From Synergistaceae bacterium (GTDB lineage: Bacteria > Synergistota > Synergistia > Synergistales > Aminobacteriaceae), in NCBI GenBank assembly GCA_022837505.1, contig JALHFZ010000036.1, forward strand, positions 1 through 26,805: a stretch of DNA of 26,805 nucleotides, given 5' to 3'. The notes under the pieces are model-generated. The model was given only the letters and a program-made list of their open reading frames with translations, did no database searches and was not told the origin of the DNA. The first letter of the stretch is position 1; each line of letters begins with the position of its first letter. The position numbers and the translations under genes are program-made. Shown here piece by piece: positions 1 to 7,792 of the stretch.

Positions 1-22
1 AGCCCGTAGAATCCATTAACTC

Positions 23-925
23 TCAGCGGCTGACCCGATTTCTTCCGCTCCCCTTGGCCCGGTAGAGGGCATCGTCGGCTTTGGTAAGGACAGTATCGAC
101 GGTTTCGCATACGGCAGGGACCTCGAAGAGTCCGAGGCTGGCGGAGATGAAAAAGGGAGACTGGTCCTCCTTCGTCTCACTGGGCAAAAAGGGCTTCTCC
201 ATAATGGCGGACCGGACCCTCTCGCAGATTCCGTCGGCTACGCTCCCGGAAAGGCCGGGAAAGACCAGGAGGAATTCCTCTCCGCCGTAGCGGCCAAGAG
301 AATCGTAGGAGCGGATGACCGCCTTGATCCGCTGGCCTATTTCCCTGAGCACCCTGTCGCCCGTTACATGCCCGTAGGTATCGTTCACCTCCTTGAAGTG
401 GTCGATATCGAGCAGGGCGATGCTGAGGGGAACGCCCGTCCTCCACGAACGGCTCAGTTCGTTTTCGAACCGCTCGATCACCGCCCCCCGGTTGAGAAGG
501 CCTGTCAGATCGTCGTAAAGAGCGGCGGTGCGGAGTTGCTCCTGCAGATGGAGGATCCGCTCCCCCACCCGGAGACGCATCTGGAGTTCCTGGGAATCGA
601 AGGGTTTCGTCAGATAATCGTCCGCCCCGGCCTTGAGCCCCTCCACCACGTACTCCTTTTCCTCCTTGACGGTGAGAATGATGATGTACTGATAGGGTTT
701 TCCGTTCCCCTCCCTCCCCTCCCGGAGGGAAGAGCAGATCTCAGGGCCGCTTATTCCGGGGAGCATCCAGTCGAGGATGGCCAGAAGGGGCGGATCATCC
801 CCGTTGAGCAGCTGCAAAGCCTCATCTCCGTCGCTAACTGCAAGGACCGTGTACCCCCATTTTTCGAGGAGTGATTCGAGCATAAAAAAAGATGTCTTGT
901 CGTCTTCAGCAATCAGGATCTTCAT
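23..925 (-). CDS. REC-GGDEF response regulator (diguanylate cyclase)
   Basis: Predicted cytoplasmic response regulator that makes cyclic di-GMP from two GTP when its receiver is phosphorylated. The 300-residue protein has a receiver domain at about 1-120, with the acidic pair near residues 8-9, phospho-acceptor Asp52 (in LDWMLPG) and conserved Lys107 (TKPF). A short helical linker leads to a GGDEF domain at about 135-298. The active-site motif is GGEEF at 214-218, a catalytically competent variant, and an RxxD motif (RSYD, 205-208) lies five residues before it, so the product-inhibition I-site looks intact. The ATG lies inside the end of the upstream hybrid kinase gene (20-bp overlap) with a GGGGAAGGAAGG ribosome site, so the two are probably translated together. 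The overlap suggests that the kinase is its phosphodonor; that link is inferred. The family call is very secure. Confidence 0.95.
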   Translation of the reverse strand: MKILIAEDDKTSFFMLESLLEKWGYTVLAVSDGDEALQLLNGDDPPLLAILDWMLPGISGPEICSSLREGREGNGKPYQYIIILTVKEEKEYVVEGLKAGADDYLTKPFDSQELQMRLRVGERILHLQEQLRTAALYDDLTGLLNRGAVIERFENELSRSWRTGVPLSIALLDIDHFKEVNDTYGHVTGDRVLREIGQRIKAVIRSYDSLGRYGGEEFLLVFPGLSGSVADGICERVRSAIMEKPFLPSETKEDQSPFFISASLGLFEVPAVCETVDTVLTKADDALYRAKGSGRNRVSR

Positions 926-3077
926 CGGTCCTTCCTTCCCCTTCTCCGAGGTTTTTCACCTGCAAATCCATAGCGTCCTCCGCTTCGGCGGCAAAGCGCT
1001 CCATAGCCCCCCGAAGTTCCCCGAGAAGCCCCTTCGCTCTCTCCCGGTCGTCCCGGAGTGCCGCCTTTTCAATTTCTTCCGCAAGGAACATCATCTCCCG
1101 GGCCTCCACGTTGGCCGAAGCACCCCGCAGAAGATGGGCCTTCGTGAGGATGCCCCCGGTTCCGAGGTCCCGGGCTGCCCCTTCAAGTTCACAGAGGATC
1201 TTGTCCGAATCGGAGAGGAAAAGACGCAGGGCCCTGCGGCAGAGTTCTTCATCCTGCCCCATCCTTTCGAGAAAGACGTCCCTCTTGAAAATCGCCCGCT
1301 CCTGAGGTTCTTCCTCCCCCCTGTCCGCTGAAGGGGAGGCTTCTCCGTCTTTGAACAGGCTGCACAACAGGTCGCTCAAGGCCTCGGGAAGCAAGGGCTT
1401 TGCTATATACCCCTCCATTCCCGCCTCGAGATACCTCTCTCTCTCGGAAGGCAGGATATTGGCCGTCATGGCCGCCACGGGCACCTTAGAGTTCAGCCCG
1501 GGGGAGGAGGGGCTTCTCAGGCGGCGCACCGTCTCGATGCCGTCCATGACGGGCATCTGAATATCCATGAGGACAAGATCGTATCTCCCCGCGACGAGTT
1601 TTTCAAGGGCCTCGACACCGTTTTCCGCCGTCTCCACGGAGAATACCCCGAGCTTCTTCAGCATGGACAGCGCCACGAGCCTGCTTGTGGCGTTGTCATC
1701 CACCACCAGGACGGACAGGTCCTTCTTCCACGGGACGCCCTTCTCCGGGTCCTCTCCCTTCTGAGAGACCTTCACCGGAGGAGCGATCTTCTGCAGCGGA
1801 AGGGTAAAGGTGAAGACCGTCCCCTTCCCTTCGGCGCTCTCAAAGGATATGCTGCCCCCCATCCCCTCCAGAAGGCGCTTCGAGATGACGAGGCCGAGCC
1901 CCGTGCCGCCGTATTTTCTCGTGGTTGAGGGGTCTCCCTGGACAAAGGGCTGAAAGAGCTCCGCCCCCTTTTCCGCAGAGATGCCGATCCCCGTGTCCCG
2001 GACGCTCACAGACAGGGTAATGCCCTTCTCCTCCCCCTCCAGGATGGTCCCCCGGACAAAGACCTCTCCTCTGCTGGTAAATTTCAGGCCGTTTCCGATG
2101 AGGTTTCCGAGCACCTGGCGCAGCCGGTAGGAATCTCCCGACACCCTTTCAGGGACCCTCCCCTCAAGGATCATATGGAAATCAAGCCCCTTGTGGGCCG
2201 CCCTCGGAGAAAAGCTCTCCTTCACGCTCTCCCAGATCTCCCGGAGGCTGAAGGGGGCATCCTCGAAGAAGAGTTTTCCCGCCCCCATCTTTGAGAAATC
2301 GAGAAGATCGTTGACGAGACGAAGAAGGGAGGCGGACTCGTCTTTGAGAATTTTGATCATACCCCGCTGACGGGCAGTCATCTCCGTATCTTCCAGAAGG
2401 GTGCCCATACCCAGGATTCCGTTTAGAGGCGTGCGGATTTCGTGGCTGACATTCGCCAGAAAGAGGTCCCGTGCCCGCATGGCGGTGGCAAGATTCCGCT
2501 CCGATTCTTCAAGCCCCCTCACCTTCCGGCTGAGCTCGCTGTTGAGATTCTGCACGAGGGAATAGAGTTCGGCATTCTGCAGAATCCCCGCAAGAGAGCT
2601 GAAAAGGACGGTGAGGAAGGCAAAGGAGAGATCCAGTATCCCCGATTCATCCTCCCCCAGCAGCCCCATGAAGATCCCCATTGTCCGGTTCTGGGTGATG
2701 ATCGAATGAAGGAGAATTTTGCTCTTTCCGTCAGAAGCCGTGACGATAACGGGGCGGTTCCGGTCGATTATCCAGGCGAAGGTGCGGTCCTCCACAAGAA
2801 GGTCCCTCTCTTTTTCGAAAAAGGGGAGCTCTGAAGAGGGGTCGGTGAAGGAGGGGAAATAATCGAGCCCGTCGGATGAGAAGAGAAAAAAAGCCAGGGA
2901 TTCGAAACGGACGAAGGTGCGGATTTTTTTGGCGCATTCTTCGAGAAGAGCCTTCTCCGAGTACTCGTCATCCACAGCCACGGAGAATCCGAGGGCTTCC
3001 ACGGCGGAGTCGAGTATCCCCTTGGCCGCCTCCCTTTCCCTGGTAAGCACGGCGATCCTTTTATTCAAAGCGTCCAT
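906..3077 (-). CDS. Soluble hybrid sensor histidine kinase (GAF-like/HisKA/HATPase/REC/HPt)
   Basis: Predicted cytoplasmic hybrid kinase carrying a complete His-Asp-His phosphorelay in one chain. Numbering from the upstream ATG at 3095 (729 residues): coiled coil about 8-30; GAF-like sensor about 35-180; second coiled coil 180-205; HisKA with H-box His218 (NVSHEIRTPLNG); HATPase with N-box near 331-335, DTGIG at 367-371 and GGTGLGL at 396-402; receiver with VVDDN at 464-468 and phospho-acceptor Asp511; C-terminal HPt with His654 (AHLLRGASAN). I see no membrane span, so the signal is presumably intracellular. I prefer the ATG at 3077 (residue 7) because AGAGGAG sits five bases before it, whereas the ATG at 3095 has no ribosome site. 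It starts 24 bases after the HDOD gene ends and overlaps the REC-GGDEF gene by 20 bp. The domain layout is BarA/TorS-like; the ligand is unknown. Confidence 0.95.
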   Translation of the reverse strand: MDALNKRIAVLTREREAAKGILDSAVEALGFSVAVDDEYSEKALLEECAKKIRTFVRFESLAFFLFSSDGLDYFPSFTDPSSELPFFEKERDLLVEDRTFAWIIDRNRPVIVTASDGKSKILLHSIITQNRTMGIFMGLLGEDESGILDLSFAFLTVLFSSLAGILQNAELYSLVQNLNSELSRKVRGLEESERNLATAMRARDLFLANVSHEIRTPLNGILGMGTLLEDTEMTARQRGMIKILKDESASLLRLVNDLLDFSKMGAGKLFFEDAPFSLREIWESVKESFSPRAAHKGLDFHMILEGRVPERVSGDSYRLRQVLGNLIGNGLKFTSRGEVFVRGTILEGEEKGITLSVSVRDTGIGISAEKGAELFQPFVQGDPSTTRKYGGTGLGLVISKRLLEGMGGSISFESAEGKGTVFTFTLPLQKIAPPVKVSQKGEDPEKGVPWKKDLSVLVVDDNATSRLVALSMLKKLGVFSVETAENGVEALEKLVAGRYDLVLMDIQMPVMDGIETVRRLRSPSSPGLNSKVPVAAMTANILPSERERYLEAGMEGYIAKPLLPEALSDLLCSLFKDGEASPSADRGEEEPQERAIFKRDVFLERMGQDEELCRRALRLFLSDSDKILCELEGAARDLGTGGILTKAHLLRGASANVEAREMMFLAEEIEKAALRDDRERAKGLLGELRGAMERFAAEAEDAMDLQVKNLGEGEGRTDEDPDC

Positions 3078-3101
3078 GGCGTCTCCTCTGTTCATAGGGG
3101 C

Positions 3102-4340
3102 TCACGCGACCAGGAAGATGTTCATGATCTCCTGAAGCTGCCGTTCCGCCTGGATCAGCACGGATTCCACATCTCCGGGGGCAAGGGATATATAGTCAAG
3201 TATGGCCGGATCGAGAGGAGAGCTGTAGAGGGTTCCGCTTGTTCCGAAGCGTATGCCGTTCGCCAGGAAGTCCCCGCAGTGAACGAAGGCCGCCTCTTCG
3301 GGGGCCCGGTCGTCAAGGGGTGCATGGTGGTAGTCGCACAGGCGGCGAATGCCCTCGGGGATGTTCCATTCTTCAAGCAGCACGTGCCCCACTGCGGCAT
3401 GGTCGAAGCCGAAGACCCTTTTCTCGGCCTGCCACAGGGGGATCCTCTCAAAGAGGGAGAGCTCAAGGGCATAGGTCATCTCGGCGGGGGATTTGCTGTA
3501 GAGGATGATTCTGCCGATATCGTGAAGAAGTCCGGCGAGAAAAAAGCGTTCCTCGCTGCGCACCCTCTTGCCGTAGGCCAGCAGACGGGAGAAGACCCCG
3601 CAGGCGATGGAGTGCTTCCAGAAGGATTTCATGTCCACATACTCGGGGGAGACGTGTTCGAAGACGGTCATGGTGGAGACCGCAAGGGCGAGGGAGGTCA
3701 GTTCGTTTGACCCCACGATGGCGATTGCCCTCGGTATGGAGAGTATGGGCTGGGGGAAGGCGTAAAAGGAGCTGTTCACCAGCCGGAGGAGGCGGGCGGT
3801 GAGGCTCGGGTCCTTGCTCACCACTCTGGCGATGGACGTGGCCGAGCTGAGGGGTGAGTTGATGACCTCCTGTATCTTGAAATAGATGTCAGGGAAGGAG
3901 ACGAGGCGGACCTGGTTCCTGCCGAGCTCCCGGGCGGAAAAGGTCCTGCCGAAATGTCCGAGGGGAGGCCTGGGGGGGAGGGTGCGGTGAGGAAGGGGGG
4001 GCGGAAGAACCCCCGATTCGATACTTTCCGCAAACCGCCGGGTGCAATACTCCCGGACCTCCGAGACGCGCCGGTCCTCCCCCTCCGAAGGGGGAAAGTA
4101 GGAGGCCACGTAGGCCTCGCTCTGCCCCAGGGACTCCTCCCGGAGAAGATTCTTCTGGAGTATGTCGCCGTCCTCCTCCCCCTTCACGTAGGCTCCGGTG
4201 ATCCCCCAGACCTTGAACATCCCGATGTACTTCTCCCTGAGGACGGCTCCCCTGCTGAGGATAATCCGGCCGCCGGGGGTCACGAGGTCTTCCTCAAGGA
4301 TCATCCCCTCCTGAAGGTTGTTGACGCTCACCCTTCCCAT
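3102..4340 (-). CDS. HDOD domain protein (signalling)
   Basis: The 412-residue protein has an N-terminal segment (about 1-65, VNNLQEGMILEEDLVTP) like the short domain that precedes many HD-GYP proteins, then a Pro/Arg-rich linker (about 110-145), then an HDOD domain at about 146-345. HDOD proteins are thought to be non-catalytic relatives of HD phosphohydrolases, often found with c-di-GMP and two-component genes. This copy keeps several HD-like metal-site residues: His243 (WKHS), His273-Asp274 (LLHDIGR), His314 (FDHAAVG) and His338-339 (YHHAP). No GYP motif is visible, so c-di-GMP hydrolysis is not predicted. The ATG has GGGGAG upstream and overlaps the threonine-synthase-like gene by 13 bp, placing it in the same transcript as the kinase and cyclase. 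The precise role is unknown; a signalling or scaffolding output is the best guess. Confidence 0.9.
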   Translation of the reverse strand: MGRVSVNNLQEGMILEEDLVTPGGRIILSRGAVLREKYIGMFKVWGITGAYVKGEEDGDILQKNLLREESLGQSEAYVASYFPPSEGEDRRVSEVREYCTRRFAESIESGVLPPPLPHRTLPPRPPLGHFGRTFSARELGRNQVRLVSFPDIYFKIQEVINSPLSSATSIARVVSKDPSLTARLLRLVNSSFYAFPQPILSIPRAIAIVGSNELTSLALAVSTMTVFEHVSPEYVDMKSFWKHSIACGVFSRLLAYGKRVRSEERFFLAGLLHDIGRIILYSKSPAEMTYALELSLFERIPLWQAEKRVFGFDHAAVGHVLLEEWNIPEGIRRLCDYHHAPLDDRAPEEAAFVHCGDFLANGIRFGTSGTLYSSPLDPAILDYISLAPGDVESVLIQAERQLQEIMNIFLVA

Positions 4341-5524
4341 GGCGGACTCCCCGGTTCGCCCATGCAGGGGGAAAGTTCCTCCTCCGGCGTAAAGGAGCCT
4401 CCGGAGAAATGGGAGAGGATCTTGTCTCCCGCCTTCAGACCTGAACCGGAGAGCAGGCCGACTACCGCCTCACCGGAGGAGAAGACCCCCCGGGCACAGA
4501 GGCGTTCCATTCCGGCGGCCACAATGGCGCTTGTGGGTTCCACATAGTACCCCCGCCGGGCGAGGGAGAGGAAGCCCTTCCAGATCTCAGCCTCTGAAAA
4601 GGAGAGGATCTCCCCGCCACTTTTCCGGACGGCGGCGAGAACCGCCTTCCCCCGGACGGGGTCGGCCGCGCTGATCCCCTCGGCGGCAGTCTCCCCTTTC
4701 TCCACGGGCACGGGAAGGGGCACCCCCTGCCGGAAGGCCCTGGCGAGGGGGTCGCACCGTTCAGGCTGAAGGGCGTAGATCCGGGGAAGGGACGAAATCT
4801 CGCCGCTCGCGAGAAGCTCGTCGAAGGCCAGGGCGCAGCCGAGTACAAGGCTCCCCTGCCCCGCCGGAAGGAGAACCGCCCCGGGAGCGCGGAAGCCGAG
4901 CTGCTCCCAGATCTCGAAGGCGAAGGTCTTTACTCCGTGGGCGAACCAGGGGCTCCAGTTGTGGCTTGCGTAGAACCCTCCCTCCCCCGCGGCCTCGGCA
5001 GCTCTCGCAGTATCCTCCCGGGTACCGGAGATACGCTCAAGGACCGCCCCGGAGGCGAGGATCTGAAGGCATTTCCCCTCAGAGGTATAGTCCGGCACAA
5101 AGACCCTGCAGCGGATGCCGGCCCGGGCACAGTAGGCTGCCATGGACGCCCCGGCGTTTCCCGAGGAATCCTCGATGACCTCCTTCACCCCGAGCGAAAG
5201 GAGCCGGCTGACGAGACAGGCCATCCCCCGGTCCTTGTACGACCCGGTGGGCATGGCATAATCCACTTTGAAATAAAGTTCAGGAAAGCTGCCGGGCTCG
5301 GCTGAAAGGGGTGTCCACCCCTCCCCCAGGGTGACCCTTTTTCCGGAGGGGACAGGGGGGAGGGAGGGAGCATAGCGCCACATGCCCGGTTCGCCCGGGA
5401 GGATTGCCCTCCGGGTCAGAGGGGTTCTCTCTCCGGGTTCGAGATTAAAATACCCTCCGCAGGGACAGCGCCACAGAAGAGAGCGTTCATCTTCGGTTTT
5501 TCCGCAGCTGGAACATCGAAACAT
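4328..5524 (-). CDS. Threonine synthase-like PLP enzyme
   Basis: Fold-type II PLP enzyme of the threonine synthase family, 398 residues; threonine synthase turns O-phosphohomoserine into threonine and phosphate. An N-terminal zinc ribbon-like segment has Cys4, Cys7, Cys20 and Cys22. Lys97 in PTGSYKDRG is the Schiff-base lysine, SSGNAGAS (120-127) is the substrate/PLP loop, and GSGLK near the C-terminus completes the site. The usual phosphate-binding glycine loop reads PAGQGS, which is slightly unusual. The gene heads a four-gene run whose other members are all signalling proteins, and no homoserine dehydrogenase or kinase gene lies nearby, so a related lyase activity cannot be excluded. GGGAGG before the ATG supports the start; a TATAAT box lies just upstream. 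The family is secure, the exact reaction less so. Confidence 0.85.
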   Translation of the reverse strand: MFRCSSCGKTEDERSLLWRCPCGGYFNLEPGERTPLTRRAILPGEPGMWRYAPSLPPVPSGKRVTLGEGWTPLSAEPGSFPELYFKVDYAMPTGSYKDRGMACLVSRLLSLGVKEVIEDSSGNAGASMAAYCARAGIRCRVFVPDYTSEGKCLQILASGAVLERISGTREDTARAAEAAGEGGFYASHNWSPWFAHGVKTFAFEIWEQLGFRAPGAVLLPAGQGSLVLGCALAFDELLASGEISSLPRIYALQPERCDPLARAFRQGVPLPVPVEKGETAAEGISAADPVRGKAVLAAVRKSGGEILSFSEAEIWKGFLSLARRGYYVEPTSAIVAAGMERLCARGVFSSGEAVVGLLSGSGLKAGDKILSHFSGGSFTPEEELSPCMGEPGSPPWEG

Positions 5525-5551
5525 ACTGGTCCTCCCGGATCTTTTTTGTCT

Positions 5552-5557
5552 ATTATA
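5552..5557 (-). promoter_or_regulatory. Possible -10 box for the threonine-synthase/signalling operon
   Basis: Read on the minus strand this is a perfect TATAAT, about 28 bases upstream of the start codon at 5524, which would give a short leader containing the ribosome site. I found no convincing -35 hexamer at 16-18 bases, so this is only a candidate. Confidence 0.35.
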
Positions 5558-5651
5558 CGTATTTTTCCTCTTTCATGCTGTAGCGGTATGAGAAACAATA
5601 GGTTTGAAAGCAATAATTTCAAAAAAATCATCCAAGAGAGGAGGATTCGCT

Positions 5652-6284
5652 ATGAACAGAATCGGCAAAACGATGGGCGTCCTTCTTTTTCTTCTGGCAT
5701 TTTCCCTCACGGGAGTTTCCGAAGGAGCCATTGATCAGAATACGGTGAACAGGGCCTGGAAAAGAATCTCCGCCCAGACGGGCATGGAATACAAGGGCGT
5801 ACTCTTTGAACAGAAGAAGGAGCCGAACGCCTGGGTTAAATTCTCGTCGGGAAACCACACCGTCCATGTCACCACAGGGCTTATGAACATCCTCGACCGG
5901 GAGGACGAGATCGCCGGAATCCTCGCCCACGAGGCGGGGCACATCAAGCTGGGCCATTATAACAGCTCGGTCGGGCGGAGCATCCTGTGGTCCCTCCTCT
6001 TCCGCGCCCTTGAGGGGAACACCGCCGGTGAAGTAGCCGGCAGTGTGGGGATCGGCCTCGCCGAATCGGGGTTCAGCCGGGAGCAGGAGGTGGAATCCGA
6101 CGACTACGGCATCCGCATCGCGGCGGATGCGGGGTATTCCCCCTGGGGCCTGGTCCGGGCCATGGAGAAGATGAAGGCCGCAGGGTACAAGACCTCCCCC
6201 AACGGGTTCAACTCCCACCCCCCCACGGAGAGACGGCTTGAGCGCCTTCGAAGAAACGCATCGGTCATAGAGCCGAGAAAATAG
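5652..6284 (+). CDS. Secreted M48-family zinc metalloprotease
   Basis: Predicted periplasmic zinc protease of the M48 (Ste24/Oma1/LoiP-like) family, probably in envelope protein quality control. The chosen ATG at 5652 follows AGGAGG at good spacing; an upstream ATG at 5604 lacks one. From 5652 the product is 210 residues: a signal peptide at about 1-26 (MNRIGK, then a hydrophobic run, then a small-residue cleavage region, no lipobox Cys), the zinc motif HEAGH at 93-97, and an ExxxD third-ligand motif at Glu146-Asp150 within EVESDDYG. The SHPPTERRLERL segment near the C-terminus is typical of the M48 B/C groups. There are no TPR repeats, so this is the short single-domain form. It is transcribed alone, with a hairpin directly after it. 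Confidence 0.9.
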   Translation: MNRIGKTMGVLLFLLAFSLTGVSEGAIDQNTVNRAWKRISAQTGMEYKGVLFEQKKEPNAWVKFSSGNHTVHVTTGLMNILDREDEIAGILAHEAGHIKLGHYNSSVGRSILWSLLFRALEGNTAGEVAGSVGIGLAESGFSREQEVESDDYGIRIAADAGYSPWGLVRAMEKMKAAGYKTSPNGFNSHPPTERRLERLRRNASVIEPRK

Positions 6285-6318
6285 ACCCCGGGGCAAACTG
6301 TAAGGGAATGATTTGCTC

Positions 6319-6349
6319 CGAAGGGGTGTGTCTGAGACACACCCCTTCG
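6319..6349 (+). terminator. Hairpin terminator after the M48 protease gene
   Basis: Near-perfect inverted repeat: 6319-6331 pairs with 6337-6349 (CGAAGGGGTGTGT against its complement) around a five-base loop. The T-tract after it is weak (TGGTATTATTG), so efficiency is uncertain, but the position 35 bases after the stop codon fits a terminator. Confidence 0.7.
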
Positions 6350-6438
6350 TGGTATTATTGTAGGGGAATATGTTTCGCTTGTGGCGTAAAATCGGAATAA
6401 TAAAGCAAGAATATCACAATTCGAGGGAGGCATGGAGA

Positions 6439-7662
6439 ATGAGCGGAATCTGGCAGGAAAATTTCAGCTCCATAGCGAAGAACAACCGGCCGTCGCCGAT
6501 CAGGGAGATGCTGGCACTGATCAAAAAGCCGGAGATGATCTCCTTTGCGGGGGGGATGCCCGCGCCGGAGATCTTTCCCGTGGACAAGTTCTACGAGGGG
6601 GCCCACATCCTGAAGGATGACGGGCAGAACCTTCTTCAGTACGGAACCACCGAGGGGTACCCTCCCCTGAAGGAATTCCTCGCCTCCTGGACTGCCCCCC
6701 GGATGGGCCGGAAGGTCTCAGGGCAGGAGATGCTCATCACCACCGGCTCCCAGCAGGCCCTCGACCTCTTCGCGTGGTCCCTCCTCGATGAGGGGGATTA
6801 CGTGATCACCGAAGACCCCACCTATCTGGCCGCCCTGACGGTCTTCTTCAATCACGGAGGAAAATTCCTGAGCGTCCCCATGGACCGGGACGGAATGCAG
6901 GTGGAACTCCTCCCAGACATAATCCGCAAGGCCCGCTCCGAGGGGAAGAAGGTCAAGTTCATCTACACCATCGTCAACTTTCAGAACCCCGCGGGGAGCA
7001 CCATGTCCCTGGAGCGGAGAAAGCGTCTTGTGGAGATCTCGAAGGAGTTCGGCATTCCCATCTTTGAAGACGACCCCTACGGCTACGTCCGCTTCGACGG
7101 CGAGCACCTTCCCTCCATCTTCTCCTTCCACGATGAGGGAGGGGTGGTCTATGCCGGGTCCTTCTCCAAGATCCTCTCCCCCGGCACCCGGGTGGGGTGG
7201 ATCACCGGCCCGAAGGAGATCATCCGCAATCTGACGGTCTTCAAGCAGGCCACCGACCTCTGCTCGAGCACCATCACCCAGGCCCTCGTGGCCGAATACT
7301 GCATGAAAGGGCACCTCGAAGCCCATCTTCCGGTGATTATCGACAACTACAGGATCAAGCGGGACGCCATGGAGAAGAGCTTTGAGAAACACCTCGCCCC
7401 CCTGGGGGTCACCTGGGTGAAGCCCGACGGAGGCTTCTTCTACTGGCTCAACTTCCCCGGGGTGGACACGAACAAACTCTTTGAGCGCTCCGTGGAGAAG
7501 AATGTGGCCTTCGTCCCCGGCGGGCCCTTCTGCCCCTCCCAGGGGACGGGAATCCACAACGCCCGGCTCTGCTACACCTTCCCCTCTCCCGAGACCATCG
7601 AAGAGGGTGTCCGCCGCCTTGCCGAGGCGGTGAACGAACTGGGCATCCCCGCCGTTCACTGA
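6439..7662 (+). CDS. PLP-dependent aminotransferase, class I/II (2-aminoadipate aminotransferase-like)
   Basis: Cytoplasmic fold-type I aminotransferase, probably moving the amino group of an amino acid to 2-oxoglutarate or pyruvate. The ATG at 6439 is preferred because GGGAGG lies eight bases before it; an in-frame ATG at 6370 would add 23 residues without a ribosome site. From 6439 the protein has 407 residues. Diagnostic parts are FAGGMPAPEIFP near residue 36, TTGSQQALDL (101-110) at the PLP phosphate, NFQNPAG near 180-186, EDDPYG (210-215) with the pyridine-nitrogen Asp, and Lys244 in GSFSKILSPGTRVGW as Schiff-base lysine. This pattern matches the LysN/ARO8-like group acting on 2-aminoadipate, leucine or aromatic amino acids. 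There is no GntR HTH domain, so it is not a MocR regulator. It stands alone between two terminators; the substrate is not determined by sequence. Confidence 0.9.
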   Translation: MSGIWQENFSSIAKNNRPSPIREMLALIKKPEMISFAGGMPAPEIFPVDKFYEGAHILKDDGQNLLQYGTTEGYPPLKEFLASWTAPRMGRKVSGQEMLITTGSQQALDLFAWSLLDEGDYVITEDPTYLAALTVFFNHGGKFLSVPMDRDGMQVELLPDIIRKARSEGKKVKFIYTIVNFQNPAGSTMSLERRKRLVEISKEFGIPIFEDDPYGYVRFDGEHLPSIFSFHDEGGVVYAGSFSKILSPGTRVGWITGPKEIIRNLTVFKQATDLCSSTITQALVAEYCMKGHLEAHLPVIIDNYRIKRDAMEKSFEKHLAPLGVTWVKPDGGFFYWLNFPGVDTNKLFERSVEKNVAFVPGGPFCPSQGTGIHNARLCYTFPSPETIEEGVRRLAEAVNELGIPAVH

Positions 7663-7684
7663 TCCAACCGGCAAAATAACCTTC

Positions 7685-7721
7685 AGCCCTCTCTTCTTTC
7701 GAAGAGGGGGCTTTCTTTTTT
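7685..7721 (+). terminator. Rho-independent terminator after the aminotransferase gene
   Basis: Twelve-base arms 7685-7696 and 7701-7712 pair with one G-T wobble around a TTTC loop, followed by a run of T with one C. It sits 22 bases after the stop codon. This is a textbook intrinsic terminator. Confidence 0.92.
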
Positions 7722-7748
7722 ACGAAAATGGGATTTTTGCTGTAAGAT
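7719..7748 (+). promoter_or_regulatory. Possible promoter for mnmE
   Basis: TTTACG (7719-7724) and TAAGAT (7743-7748) are separated by 18 bases, each matching four of six consensus bases. The position right after the terminator and about 45 bases before the mnmE start is sensible, but the match is moderate. Confidence 0.4.
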
Positions 7749-7792
7749 ACAGGCGGGAGGTCATAATCTGCCCCGCAGGAGGAGGAAAGACC

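Noticed and set aside
5603..5623. Inverted repeat TTTGAAA-N7-TTTCAAA upstream of the M48 protease gene
   Set aside because: Short A/T-rich arms are expected by chance in this spacer; there is no second copy or regulator to support an operator.
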